From NCBI RefSeq assembly GCF_028745505.1, contig NZ_JAQZZL010000002.1, positions 558,001-622,000 on the forward strand: a stretch of DNA of 64,000 nucleotides. Direction: 5' to 3'. Positions 1 through 9,164 of the stretch are shown here, piece after piece (position 1 is the stretch's first letter; the number at the start of each line of letters is the position of its first letter). Source of the stretch: Lentisphaera marina. Lineage in GTDB: Bacteria; Verrucomicrobiota; Lentisphaeria; Lentisphaerales; Lentisphaeraceae. Made by a program: the position numbers and the translations under genes. Below the pieces are notes generated by a model, which did not search any database, was not told the DNA's origin, and was given only the letters and a program-made list of their open reading frames with translations.

Positions 1-44
1 TAACTTTTGCGGCTATAACAGCCTAATTACGGAGAAGATATAAA

Positions 45-1598
45 ATGGCTAATAATTATAAAACAAAAATCACAACTTACGATCTTGATGAATTTCAGAG
101 TAAGATTAGTGATCTAGGTCTGTATGAAAATGCAAATGTGTCAGTCTCTATTAAAGATGATATTGTAGGCTCTTTTCAAAAAAGTATTCAGGGTACTCTG
201 GGCGGAGTTGATAAAGTAAAAATCAAAATGCAGAGCTTTGAAGAGTCTATTAATCTCTATGATAATAATGATAGTGTTGCATTGTCTTTACGAGATTTTT
301 CAGGTATTGTTAACACAGGAGCTGGTGATGATAAAATCGCTGTGAAAGGCGAATGGGTTGATGGCACCGTGAATGGTGAGTCGGGTGCTGATAAAATTAC
401 CATCAGTTCTAAAGGAGATTTTACTGGGACTGTTAATGGTGGCGATGGTTTAGATAAGATATCTCTTAAAGCTTTAGATGGCTTCGGAGGCGAAGTTAAT
501 GGTGGCGAAGGCAATGATCTTATTAAACTTTCTGTAAAAAATCAATATGATGCAACTGTCAACGGTGATGCAGGAGATGACACGATTCAATTAAAAGGTA
601 ACCTTTGGGGTACCGTGGATGGTGGCATTGGTGCAGATAATATTAAAATTTCAGCAAAACAGTTTGGTACCGATGCACAGGTGCTAGGTGGTGAAGGCGA
701 TGATGTGATTAGTGTTTCTGTCCCCACCTTTACAGGTATGATTGATGCCGGACTTGGCGATGATGTCCTTAAATTAAAAACTAAAGCAGCTCAGGGTAGT
801 ATAGATTTAGGTGGAGGTGATGATTACCTTAATCTAAAGGTAACAAGTTTTGAAACTGATCTTGATACAGGTGAAGGCGATGATGAAGTCATTATTAATG
901 TCAAAACGGGTCTAAATACAGCTTCTTTTAATACTGGTGGTGGCAATGATGAAATTACAGCCAAATTATCAAATTATGCTAGTAGTGTCGACTTTGGCGA
1001 AGGGGATGATATAGCTCATTTATTATCCTTAAAGGATGTAACGGGTAATATTTCTTTTGGTGATGGAGATAATGACCTCCTGAAAAGTAAAATTTCAAAT
1101 ATGGAAGGTGATATTACATTTGGCTCTGGTTTAGATGAAGTCAACCTTGCAGGTAAATTAATGAGTGGTGATGTTGATCTTGGTTCAGGTGATGATGATT
1201 TACTTCTGGCTGTGGCTTCTTTCTCTGGTTCAATTTTTGCAGGTGAGGGGAGTGATGAAATTGAACTTTCCTCTAAGGCAAAGAGTTTTACGGGCCTTGT
1301 AGATGGAGGTGGAGATCTTGGTGATAAACTTATCATTATGACATCTCTTTTAGAAGACGCACAAGTTACTGGTTTTGAAAACATAGATCTAGGTAAAAGT
1401 GTTAAAGTTGATGCAGATAGTTTTTTATCTGATACATCTATTTTAGGTGTTGCAAAATCTTCTATAGATCTCACTGGATGGACTAATAGTTCAGGTGATA
1501 TTTGGTCAAAGGATGGCATTGACTTAGATGTTGAAGGTTCAGCTGGTGCTAATCTTTCCTTGACTGAAGGTGTTTACACTTTTACAGGAATTGTATAG
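45..1598 (+). CDS. RTX-like calcium-binding repeat protein, probable type I secretion substrate
   Basis: A 517-residue acidic protein with no signal peptide or membrane segment. From about residue 86 to 430 it carries roughly 17 repeats of 20-28 residues. Each holds one glycine/aspartate nonapeptide of the RTX type (GGXGXDXUX), for example GGEGNDLIKL, GGEGDDVISV and AGLGDDVLKL. After the repeats comes VTGFENIDLG, typical of the end of RTX repeat blocks, then a roughly 70-residue tail that may hold the secretion signal. Start supported by GGAGAAG seven bases upstream. RTX proteins are exported in one step by ABC/HlyD/TolC systems, and such an operon lies at 5563-10519 beyond two insertion sequences. 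Export by that system is inferred. No enzymatic domain is visible, so an adhesin or surface-layer role is only a guess. Confidence 0.75.
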   Translation: MANNYKTKITTYDLDEFQSKISDLGLYENANVSVSIKDDIVGSFQKSIQGTLGGVDKVKIKMQSFEESINLYDNNDSVALSLRDFSGIVNTGAGDDKIAVKGEWVDGTVNGESGADKITISSKGDFTGTVNGGDGLDKISLKALDGFGGEVNGGEGNDLIKLSVKNQYDATVNGDAGDDTIQLKGNLWGTVDGGIGADNIKISAKQFGTDAQVLGGEGDDVISVSVPTFTGMIDAGLGDDVLKLKTKAAQGSIDLGGGDDYLNLKVTSFETDLDTGEGDDEVIINVKTGLNTASFNTGGGNDEITAKLSNYASSVDFGEGDDIAHLLSLKDVTGNISFGDGDNDLLKSKISNMEGDITFGSGLDEVNLAGKLMSGDVDLGSGDDDLLLAVASFSGSIFAGEGSDEIELSSKAKSFTGLVDGGGDLGDKLIIMTSLLEDAQVTGFENIDLGKSVKVDADSFLSDTSILGVAKSSIDLTGWTNSSGDIWSKDGIDLDVEGSAGANLSLTEGVYTFTGIV

Positions 1599-1639
1599 AG
1601 CAATCACCTTAACTGAAAAGGCAAGTCATGATTTTACGG

Positions 1640-1667
1640 GCTAGGTTTAATATTTAAACCTAGCTTT
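1640..1667 (+). terminator. Rho-independent terminator after the RTX-like gene
   Basis: A perfect 11-bp stem (GCTAGGTTTAA with its complement) closes a 3-base loop and is followed by TTTGTT. It lies about 40 bases after the stop of the RTX-like gene, so that gene is probably a single transcription unit, separate from the secretion operon. Confidence 0.75.
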
Positions 1668-1929
1668 GTTATTGTGTGCCTTTATTTAAGTACACTTATC
1701 AATCATTTATATGGCTTTTGAGAGTGTTTGAAAGTCCATCGTTTAGATGTGTGAAAGCTATAATTAAGCATTCACATAATAATATATGACCATGAATCGT
1801 TAGATGGATGATTCTTTTATTGAAAATATAGTATTTGAAGTGAGTGCTTTAGTTATTGCTCAGCCAGTTTGCGAATAGATCTTTGAGTCAATATAAACGA
1901 TGTTTAAGGTCATAATTTGTAAGTAAATA
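1668..1929. other. Gene-free AT-rich spacer
   Basis: No reading frame with a credible start, RNA gene or strong repeat was seen between the RTX-like gene terminator and the left end of the IS5-family element. Its last six bases, taaata (1924-1929), are repeated directly after the element at 5475-5480. Confidence 0.5.
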
Positions 1930-2166
1930 GGGCTCACTTATTAAGTCATATATTACTTATAGTCAATGAGATAAGTGGTAATTATGCTATATTACATGCA
2001 AACAAAACCCCTCAAAACAATCATTAGGTTTGCATAAGATGTATAAAAATACGGGCACAGAGCCCAAAATGGCCAATCTACCTTATTTTCTAGGTAAGGG
2101 GCAATTTGAACCATGTCCCGAGGATCAGTTCTTGAAGTAGGCTCTTGGCTAACCCCAGGAGATACT

Positions 2167-2478
2167 ATGTTAGAATATTTTAAAGACCGTAAGTTAAAAC
2201 TTCATCCCGAACCCGTGAACCTCCGCAAAGGCTTTAATGGCTTAACTGCGCTAAGTGATCTAGAAAAACTCTTCGCAGGAGATGTCTACCTTTTCGTAAA
2301 TCGACGCCGTAACTTACTGAAAGGTCTCTACTGGGATGAGGGTGGTTTTTGCATTTTTAATAAACAGTTGGAACGCGGAACTTTTAGCGATATATCCGAA
2401 GCTAAAACTGAGCTTAGTTTTCGGGAATTCCTATTAATGATTCACTGCTGCAAAGGAGCCTACTTTAAGCTCAAATAG
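2167..2478 (+). CDS. tnpB: IS66-family accessory protein TnpB
   Basis: A 103-residue IS66 Orf2/TnpB-type protein. The family signature LRKGFNGLTAL is present, followed by DVYLFVNRRRNLLKGLYWDEGGFCIFNKQLERG, here given in parts: VYLFVNRRRN then LKGLYWDEGGF. TnpB is a small DNA-binding partner needed with TnpC for IS66 transposition, with an unclear molecular role. I choose the ATG at 2167 because AGGAGAT lies five bases upstream and the family normally begins at this point. The frame stays open upstream to 2113, but that stretch does not resemble TnpB. tnpC follows after 46 bases in the same direction. Confidence 0.9.
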   Translation: MLEYFKDRKLKLHPEPVNLRKGFNGLTALSDLEKLFAGDVYLFVNRRRNLLKGLYWDEGGFCIFNKQLERGTFSDISEAKTELSFREFLLMIHCCKGAYFKLK

Positions 2479-2524
2479 TAGAGTTTTTCAGTAGTAAAAC
2501 CATGCTTTTACACTATAGTATTTG

Positions 2525-4012
2525 ATGATAAAAACTGTTGAAAATCTCACCAAAAAAGTTGTTTTTTTAGAAGAAGAAAACGCCTATCTGAAAGCGCAAC
2601 TTTATGGTCGAAAAAAAGAAACAGTAGTCTTTGATAACTCAGATACTTTTCCTGTACTGGCTGAATACCTTAAGGGGCTTGGAGAGCCAAATTCACCGGT
2701 AAGGGATGAACCATCCAAAGTCAATACCATACAAAAGAAGAAAAAACGTAAACCCTTTACTCATTTCAGTTTCCCTGATAATGCTGAACGCGAAATCAAA
2801 ATCATTGATTTGCCTGATGATGAAAAAACCGATCCCATAACTGGTGTTGAACTAAAGTTCATGGGATTCGATATATCAGAAAAACTTGTTTACGTTCATG
2901 GTCGTTATAAAATTATAGAGACTCATATTCGTAAATATAATATCCCAAACAACTCAAAAGCGGGGATCATCTCCGCGCCAGTACCCAGCCATCCCATAAG
3001 CGGCTGTCGAGCAGATGTGAGTCTATTATCACATATACTCATCTCGAAATATGCTGACCACCTCCCTCTTTATCGCATAGAAGAACAACTCCAACGCGAT
3101 GGACTTGTGATTGCCCGGCAGACACTTTCCAAATGGGTTCTTAAGCTAGGAGAGACTCTACAGCCTCTAGGAGATTTGTTGCGAGATCAGATCCTAAACT
3201 CATCAAGAGTTTTTACTGATGATAGTCCGGTTAAACTTCAGACCAAGGGCAAAGGAAAACTTCAAGAAGGTCGGATTTGGGTTTATGTTGGTGGCGATGG
3301 TCCAGATCCACCTCTAGTTTGGTTCGAGTTTACCAAAGACCGCTCACATTCCCATACTTTAGATCGTATGAAAGACTTCCAAGGAGTTTTTCACGCGGAT
3401 GCCTTTGCTGCTTACGAAAAAATGGATAAGCTCGACGGTATCGATTGGCAGGCTTGTTGGGCTCATGCTAGACGTAAGTTTTTTGATACACCGAATCCAA
3501 ATGTATTCTGTAAACAGGTGCTCATTTTGATGGATAAGCTCTTTGCGCTTGAGCAAGATGCATGGACTCTTGATAGCTCGCAACAACGTCAAAAATTCCG
3601 CGATGATAAAACAAAATCTTTTGTGAATGATCTCCTAAAACATATCCAAGACCATTACTACAAAGCATGTGAACCTAAAGGTAAACTTAAGACCGCGATG
3701 GAGTATATACTCAAACGCCAAGAGGCTTTTAAAACTTTTCTCAAATACCCGGATGCCCGTATTGATAATAATGTGAGTGAACGAGCAATTCGCCCCCTTA
3801 CGATTGGCAGGAAAAACTGGCTCTTTTTCGGGAGTGAAAAAGGTGGTCAAGCTGCGGCTAATATCATTTCTTTAGTTCAGACTTGCCGCAAGCTTCACCT
3901 CAATCCAAAAGAATATTTAGAGGACGCACTCAGACGAATTACTGACCATCCAAAAGATAAACTAAGTGAACTACTCCCACAAAACTGGAAAAAAGAGACT
4001 TTTTTAAGCTGA
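2525..4012 (+). CDS. tnpC: IS66-family transposase TnpC
   Basis: A full-length, roughly 495-residue transposase that cuts and joins the element ends. An N-terminal helical leader-zipper-like segment (about residues 1-30, NLTKKVVFLEEENAYLKAQL) is followed by a basic region and the DDE catalytic domain. Likely acidic residues are in FTDDSPVK, FHADAFAAYE and the NNVSERAIRP motif. The block GRKNWLFFGSEKGG is characteristic of IS66. A TTG directly before the ATG at 2525 could also initiate, and no strong ribosome site separates them. The gene ends 35 bases before the right terminal repeat. No frameshift is seen, so the protein is probably functional. Confidence 0.93.
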   Translation: MIKTVENLTKKVVFLEEENAYLKAQLYGRKKETVVFDNSDTFPVLAEYLKGLGEPNSPVRDEPSKVNTIQKKKKRKPFTHFSFPDNAEREIKIIDLPDDEKTDPITGVELKFMGFDISEKLVYVHGRYKIIETHIRKYNIPNNSKAGIISAPVPSHPISGCRADVSLLSHILISKYADHLPLYRIEEQLQRDGLVIARQTLSKWVLKLGETLQPLGDLLRDQILNSSRVFTDDSPVKLQTKGKGKLQEGRIWVYVGGDGPDPPLVWFEFTKDRSHSHTLDRMKDFQGVFHADAFAAYEKMDKLDGIDWQACWAHARRKFFDTPNPNVFCKQVLILMDKLFALEQDAWTLDSSQQRQKFRDDKTKSFVNDLLKHIQDHYYKACEPKGKLKTAMEYILKRQEAFKTFLKYPDARIDNNVSERAIRPLTIGRKNWLFFGSEKGGQAAANIISLVQTCRKLHLNPKEYLEDALRRITDHPKDKLSELLPQNWKKETFLS

Positions 4013-4036
4013 CTCCTACCAAATAACTGAGCTTAA

Positions 4037-5470
4037 TTGACGCTTACTTTTCTAGACGGAACACTCAATATCAATAATCGCTGGGTCAAGCTAGCGGCAA
4101 CAATACCATGGAAAGATGTAGAAGAAATTTATGCACTAAATTTCACCAGCCATACTGGGCCCAAAGCTCTACCTGCAAGAACTGCATTTGGTTCCCTGAT
4201 CATTCAAGTAAAGCTGAGTTTAACTGATGAAGAAACTGTAGAAATGATTTCTGAAAACCCCTACCTTCAATATTTCTTGGGGTTTGAAAGATATAAGCAG
4301 GAATCACCTTTTGATCCGAGTATGATGACTCATTTTCGAAAGCGTTTTGGAGCTCAGGATATTAAAGATATTGATGATTTATTACATAAAACAACACGTC
4401 CAAAAGAAGAAGACTCCGATAAGGATTCAGACAATGATCCTCCGTCAAATAAGGGTGCTTTAATTGTTGACGCTAGTTGTGTCCCTGCTGATATTCACTA
4501 TCCAACAGATCTTGGTTTACTAAACAAAGCCCGCGAAAAAACTGAAGAAATCATCGATATTCTTTGGCGTCATCGCTTTAATACCGAAGATAAGGTCAAG
4601 CCTCGGACTTATCGTGAAGACGGCAGAAAAATCTTTTTAAGTGTTGTCCTAAAAAAACGTGTATCGAAAAAGAAAAGGCGTGAAGTGATTAATAGACAAC
4701 TTCATTGTGTAAGGAGGAACCTCGCTAGTATAAATGAACTCAAAAAGCATGCCGATCTGGGGCTATTGAAACCTAGTTTATACCGCGAACTACTGGTGAT
4801 CGGGACACTTTATCAACAACAGCAATACATGTATGATAATAAAGTAACAAGTGTTGATGATCGCATTGTAAGTATTCACCAACCACATATTCGTCCCATT
4901 GTTCGCGGGAAAGCTGGAGCTCATACAGAGTTCGGAGCTAAAATATCTATCAGTGTCGTCGATGGCTGGACCTTTGTCGATACGATTAGTTTTGATTCTT
5001 ATAATGAAGGAACCGAACTAATTTCACAAGTTGAAAAATATAAAGAGCGTTTCGGTTATTATCCCGAATCAGCACATGCTGATAAAATCTACCGAACTAA
5101 AGAAAATCGAGCGTATTGTAAAAAACACGGAATAAGGATAAGTGGACCCAGTCTTGGAAGACCTCCCAAAGATGCGATTTTACGTGAAGAACAAAAGGAA
5201 ATACAACGCCAGGATGAAGCTATAAGAAATGAAGTAGAGGGCTGTTTTGGTGTAGCCAAAAGACGCTATAAACTCGATCGAATCTTTACGAAAACCAGGA
5301 CTTCATCCGAAACACTTATTGCTTTAGTATTCATGGTGATGAACTTGGATAAGGCTTTAGCCTTTTTGTCACTTTTCGGCCAGTATTATAAGCAGCTATT
5401 CGCGCACGTTTATTGTTTTATAAGTCTCATTAACGAGAATGAGCATTTCAAAAGGCGAGTAATTCAGTAA
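4037..5470 (+). pseudogene. IS5-family transposase, 5' end cut off by the IS66 insertion
   Basis: An IS5-family DDE transposase. The InsH-type N-terminal domain is visible (NRWVKLA, PYLQYFLGFE, FDPSMMTHFRKRFG). The catalytic D, D and E sit in ALIVDASCVPAD, SAHADKIYRT and EVEGCFGVAKRRYKLDRI. As it stands the frame opens with TTG at 4037, directly after a TAA and inside the IS66 right end, so the first six codons are IS66 sequence. If the IS66 element and one ttttctag copy are removed, the frame joins the ATG at 2069 and the protein begins MANLPYFLDGTLNINNRW. The original gene is therefore 2069-2093 plus 4056-5470. The body is otherwise intact, and a product starting inside IS66 cannot be excluded. 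Confidence 0.88.
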
Positions 5471-5503
5471 GCCCTAAATACTAAGACTTTTTATTGCAGA
5501 AAA

Positions 5504-5531
5504 TTGTAAGCCTTTGAGCATATGCTATACT
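5504..5531 (+). promoter_or_regulatory. Candidate promoter of the type I secretion operon
   Basis: TTGTAA (5504-5509), a 16-bp spacer and TATACT (5526-5531), 31 bases before the exporter start. It lies just outside the IS5-family right end, so the operon appears to keep its own promoter despite the insertion. Sequence resemblance only. Confidence 0.45.
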
Positions 5532-5562
5532 TTGCGCATATTAAATTTATAGAGACAGATTA

Positions 5563-7653
5563 ATGAGTGTTAATGATTTTGATTACCTAGCTTCATGTTT
5601 ATCCTTGTTGGCGAAACGACGATCTAGATTGTATTCGGAAAATGCCTTAAAAGATGGTCTTCCTTTACAGGATGGCCAGCTTAATATTGTGAGTTTTAAA
5701 AGAGCAGCGATAAGAGCAGGTTTTAAATCAGAAGTCGTAAGAAGAGGGCCAGAATCACTTTCGACTTCCTTGTTTCCTTTAATAATTATTTGTAAGGATA
5801 AGTCAGCTTTTATTTTAGAAAGCTATGAAAGTGAGCTCTATACGATTTTTGATGTAAAAGATAATTGTGAACGCCAATTAAACGCAAGTGAGCTTACTGA
5901 ACTTTCTTCAGGTTTTGCTATTCTTGTGCAAGACCTTCAAGAAAGTGAAGCACGAACCGAGAAGGAAAATTGGTTTTTTGCGACCCTATACAAGTATAGA
6001 AGCATGTATGCTTGGGCATTAGTGGCATCTGTATTCATTAACTTATTTGCCTTGAATTCATCGATATTTATCATGACGGTCTATGATAGGGTTTTACCAA
6101 ATAATGCCGAGTCAACTTTGTGGATGCTCAGTGCAGTTGTTATTGGAGCCTTTGTTTTCGACTTTATTTTTAAAACAGTACGTTCTGCAACTCTCGATAG
6201 AATTACACAAAGAGTTGAAGTTATTTTGTCTTCTAAAATACATGAAAAACTTATGCGTGTAAATATGACGCACAAGCCACCATCAGCAGGACATTTTGCC
6301 AGCGTAGTTAAAGATTTTGAATCTATTCGTGATTTCATGACCTCTATGACTCTGACTGCTTTGATTGATCTTCCTTTTGCTCTGTGTATTTTGTTCTTCA
6401 TCTATTTGATTGCAGGTAAGTTGACTTTGGTTTTAGTGGCTTGTGCATTAGTGCTTTTAGTAGTCAATGTTCTCGCACAACCCTTGCAAAAAATGCTTGT
6501 TGGAAAATCCATGGATGAGGGCTCTCGCCGTCAAGGACGACTCGTTGAAGTTGTTAATAATCTCGATATTATTCGCATGATGAATGCGCAATCAATTTTT
6601 CAGTATAAATGGGAACAAGACACTGGGGTGCTTTCCGAAACTTCTAGAAAAAGTAAATTCGCCAGTTCAGTGACATTGTCAATTTCTTCCATTATTCAAA
6701 ATATGGTTTCCATTTTTGTTGTAATTGGTGGCTTCTATCTTATTCGTGATGAAAACATGACCATGGGTCAATTAGTTGCCGTTGTTATTTTGGGTGGTAG
6801 AGCTTTGGGGCCATTAGTGACAGGGATTAACTTACTTGTTCGTTATCAATATGTTCGCAAAGCTTACAAAAATGTAGATAACTTTATGCGCTTGCCTGAA
6901 GAACGCGATCCGGACAGCTCACTATTAAGTCGTCCAGATATCAACGGCGAAGTCGTATTAGAGAAAGTCGGTTTTTCTTACCCCAATCAAATTTTCAGAG
7001 CTTTGGATAATATAAGCTTTAAAATTAATAAGGGTGAAAAAGTGGGGATAATTGGTAATGTTAGCTCCGGTAAAAGTACACTCTTAAGATTGATCTTGGG
7101 CTTATATACAAGTACTGAAGGTAAGATTTTAGTGGATGGCACAGATTGTCGCCAGGTTGATTCAGCGGATTTACGTGAATCTATGTCATGTATTTCACAG
7201 GAAGCAAAACTCTTTGACGGTTCGGTAAGAGATAACCTTTTTTATGCTAATCCTCATTTATCCCATGAAGAATTAGATGAAGTCGTTAAAATTTCTGGAC
7301 TAGATAAATTACTTAATTCTCAGCCTATGGGATTAGATCTCCCAGTAGGTGAAGGCGGTTCACACTTATCAGGTGGTCAGCGTCAATTGGTGGCCATTGC
7401 ACAGGCCGTAGCAAAGAATCCTCCTATAATCTTAATGGATGAACCGACTTCCTCTTTAGATACTGGCGCAGAAGCAGAATTTTTAACTAAAATGAAAGAG
7501 TTCACTAAGGATAAGACATTAATTCTTAGTACCCATAAAATGCGTGAATTGCAATTGGTAGACAGAATCATTGTCTTAGATAAAGGTCTTATGATTGCTG
7601 ATGGTCCACGAGATAAAGTTCTCGAAGTTTTGCAGAATAAGGGGAAGAAATAA
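5563..7653 (+). CDS. Type I secretion ABC exporter (HlyB/LapB-like)
   Basis: A 696-residue inner-membrane ATP-driven exporter. About residues 1-125 form a C39-peptidase-like domain without the catalytic cysteine motif. Such inactive domains occur in RTX exporters, which bind the substrate rather than cleave a leader. Residues of about 145-430 hold the membrane domain. The C-terminal nucleotide-binding domain has Walker A GNVSSGKST (near residue 500), signature LSGGQ and Walker B IILMDEPTSSLD. Length fits the family. Its stop overlaps the start of the HlyD-like gene by one base, showing translational coupling. The likely substrate is the RTX-like protein at 45-1598. An exporter for a leader-peptide bacteriocin is disfavoured by the missing protease residues. 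Confidence 0.92.
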   Translation: MSVNDFDYLASCLSLLAKRRSRLYSENALKDGLPLQDGQLNIVSFKRAAIRAGFKSEVVRRGPESLSTSLFPLIIICKDKSAFILESYESELYTIFDVKDNCERQLNASELTELSSGFAILVQDLQESEARTEKENWFFATLYKYRSMYAWALVASVFINLFALNSSIFIMTVYDRVLPNNAESTLWMLSAVVIGAFVFDFIFKTVRSATLDRITQRVEVILSSKIHEKLMRVNMTHKPPSAGHFASVVKDFESIRDFMTSMTLTALIDLPFALCILFFIYLIAGKLTLVLVACALVLLVVNVLAQPLQKMLVGKSMDEGSRRQGRLVEVVNNLDIIRMMNAQSIFQYKWEQDTGVLSETSRKSKFASSVTLSISSIIQNMVSIFVVIGGFYLIRDENMTMGQLVAVVILGGRALGPLVTGINLLVRYQYVRKAYKNVDNFMRLPEERDPDSSLLSRPDINGEVVLEKVGFSYPNQIFRALDNISFKINKGEKVGIIGNVSSGKSTLLRLILGLYTSTEGKILVDGTDCRQVDSADLRESMSCISQEAKLFDGSVRDNLFYANPHLSHEELDEVVKISGLDKLLNSQPMGLDLPVGEGGSHLSGGQRQLVAIAQAVAKNPPIILMDEPTSSLDTGAEAEFLTKMKEFTKDKTLILSTHKMRELQLVDRIIVLDKGLMIADGPRDKVLEVLQNKGKK

Positions 7654-9164
7654 TGGATAAGAACGAAATCAATAAATTGCAGTCTGGCGACGAGAAATTC
7701 ATTTCAGATCTTAATGCTGCGATTATGCATAAAAATAAGAAACTTCCCTATTTGATATTAGGTTCAATGGGTTTGTTCGTGATTTTTATCATTCTTTGGT
7801 CGCATTTTTCTGAGATTGAAATTATAACTCGGGGTATGGGTAAAGCCGTTCCTTCTAAAGAAATTCAAGTAATTCAAAACTTGGAAGGAGGAATTATTTC
7901 CAAAATGAATGCTAAAGAAGGGCAAGCAGTTAAGCATGGTGAGCTCTTAGTGAAACTCGATAATAGTAAATACCTCTCGGCATTTAAGGAAATGGAAGCA
8001 GAGCGTGCTTATATAAAGTCTAACTTAACTCGACTTTATGCAGAATATAATAAGTCGCCAAAAATTACTTTTAGTCCAGAACTTCAAAGTAATAAATTAG
8101 TCACGACAACACAAAGTAATTTATTTTATTCTAGGCAACAACAATACCTCTCTCTAAAAGAGGGCTATGAAGTGAAAATAAATCACCTACGAATAGAAGT
8201 TTTGGAACAAAGTTTATCTTTGACGCGTTTACGGGCGGAGATGAATCAAGTCAAGCCGGATTATAGTGCTTTTACTAGTGATGCAGATAAAGCTATGGTA
8301 GAACTTGAGCAACGCCTCTTTGAAACTCGTCAAGAGATTTATGAGGCTCAAAAGAAATCTATTAAATCAAATCAAGATATTTTACGAAAAGAACTCGAAC
8401 AAACAAAAGACCTAGAAAAGAATGGTGCTGCGTCCATGGTTGAAGTTTTACGACTAGAAAGACAAGTTATGGACATGGAAGGTGCTTTGCAGTCTTTGGA
8501 ATCAACTCGCTTACGTGATATCACTATGAGTATAGAGAGTCGTAAACAAAGTAAAGTTAAATTGGAAGGCCTCTTGGTGGATAGTAATTCAGCACTTAGT
8601 CAATTTGAGGCTAATTGGTTTAATGAAATTGCTGTAAATATTGCTGATTATGAATCTAGATTGTCAGCACTAAAAGAAAAGATATCATCCTTGGAAGACA
8701 CTGTTCAACGCACAAGAATTACTTCTCCTGTTGATGGTGTGATTAATGAGGTTTTTCAAAGAAACGAAGGCGGTGTTGTTAGTCCTGGTCAACCCATTTT
8801 AGAGATTATCCCAGATGATGATAAACTTATCGTTGAAGGTATGGTATCCCCGCAAGAAGTTGCTTTCTTAAGAACTGGTATGCCCGTTATTATTAAAATT
8901 ACAGCTTATGATTATTCAGTTTATGGGGGCTTAAACGGTGAATTAGTACACATATCTGCAGATACTCATACCGACGAATCAACGGGTGCTCCTTTCTATA
9001 AGGTACTGGTAGAAACTGAAAAAAACTTTTTAATGAATGAAAATAACAAAGTTATTCCAGGGATGACGGCCCAATTAGATATTTTAACAGGAAAACGCTC
9101 AGTTTTGAACTATTTTATCTCCCCAATTTATAACGCACAAAGTACGGTATTTACAGAACGATGA
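7653..9164 (+). CDS. HlyD-family membrane fusion protein of a type I secretion system
   Basis: A 503-residue periplasmic adaptor joining the ABC exporter to the outer-membrane channel. A single membrane anchor spans about residues 31-52 (LPYLILGSMGLFVIFIILW). It is followed by a biotinyl-lipoyl-like half (VIQNLEGGIISKMNAKEGQ), a long coiled-coil hairpin (about 110-345), and the returning lipoyl half with RTRITSPVDGVINEVF and a beta-barrel region. The ATG overlaps the exporter stop and the gene end overlaps the TolC-like start (ATGA), so the three are co-translated. Order and composition are those of HlyB-HlyD-TolC systems. Confidence 0.92.
   Translation: MDKNEINKLQSGDEKFISDLNAAIMHKNKKLPYLILGSMGLFVIFIILWSHFSEIEIITRGMGKAVPSKEIQVIQNLEGGIISKMNAKEGQAVKHGELLVKLDNSKYLSAFKEMEAERAYIKSNLTRLYAEYNKSPKITFSPELQSNKLVTTTQSNLFYSRQQQYLSLKEGYEVKINHLRIEVLEQSLSLTRLRAEMNQVKPDYSAFTSDADKAMVELEQRLFETRQEIYEAQKKSIKSNQDILRKELEQTKDLEKNGAASMVEVLRLERQVMDMEGALQSLESTRLRDITMSIESRKQSKVKLEGLLVDSNSALSQFEANWFNEIAVNIADYESRLSALKEKISSLEDTVQRTRITSPVDGVINEVFQRNEGGVVSPGQPILEIIPDDDKLIVEGMVSPQEVAFLRTGMPVIIKITAYDYSVYGGLNGELVHISADTHTDESTGAPFYKVLVETEKNFLMNENNKVIPGMTAQLDILTGKRSVLNYFISPIYNAQSTVFTER

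Larger units (their letters stand above)
2094..4047 (+). mobile_element. IS66-family insertion sequence (tnpB-tnpC, no tnpA)
   Basis: A 1954-bp element with imperfect terminal repeats: GTAAGGGGCAATT on the left and GTAAGCGTCAATT inward from the right, 11 of 13 identical. It is flanked by a perfect 8-bp direct repeat, ttttctag, at 2086-2093 and 4048-4055, the duplication length typical of IS66. It encodes TnpB and TnpC. There is no room for tnpA, because only 73 bases precede tnpB, and some IS66 subgroups do lack it. It is inserted near the start of an IS5-family transposase gene. Intact ends and genes suggest a fairly recent insertion. Confidence 0.92.
1930..5474 (+). mobile_element. IS5-family insertion sequence interrupted by an IS66-family element
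   Basis: The left end begins GGGCTCACTTATTA. The right end, read inward on the other strand, begins GGGCTTACTGAATT, so 10 of the first 13 positions match. Both ends are flanked by the hexamer taaata (1924-1929 and 5475-5480), a candidate target duplication. The element contains a DDE transposase whose stop codon overlaps the right terminal repeat. Removing the nested IS66 element and one copy of its 8-bp duplication leaves about 1.58 kb, a normal size for the family. The transposase proves the element. The exact ends are inferred from imperfect repeats and an AT-rich duplication. Confidence 0.7.

Noticed and set aside
1016..1519. Long open frame opposite the RTX-like repeats
   Set aside because: The repeat structure keeps the opposite frame open, and its Pro/Ser-rich product has no start context or family likeness.
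2113..2166. Upstream extension of the tnpB frame beginning at an ATG at 2113
   Set aside because: It lies next to the IS66 left terminal repeat, does not resemble TnpB, and the ATG at 2167 has a better ribosome site.
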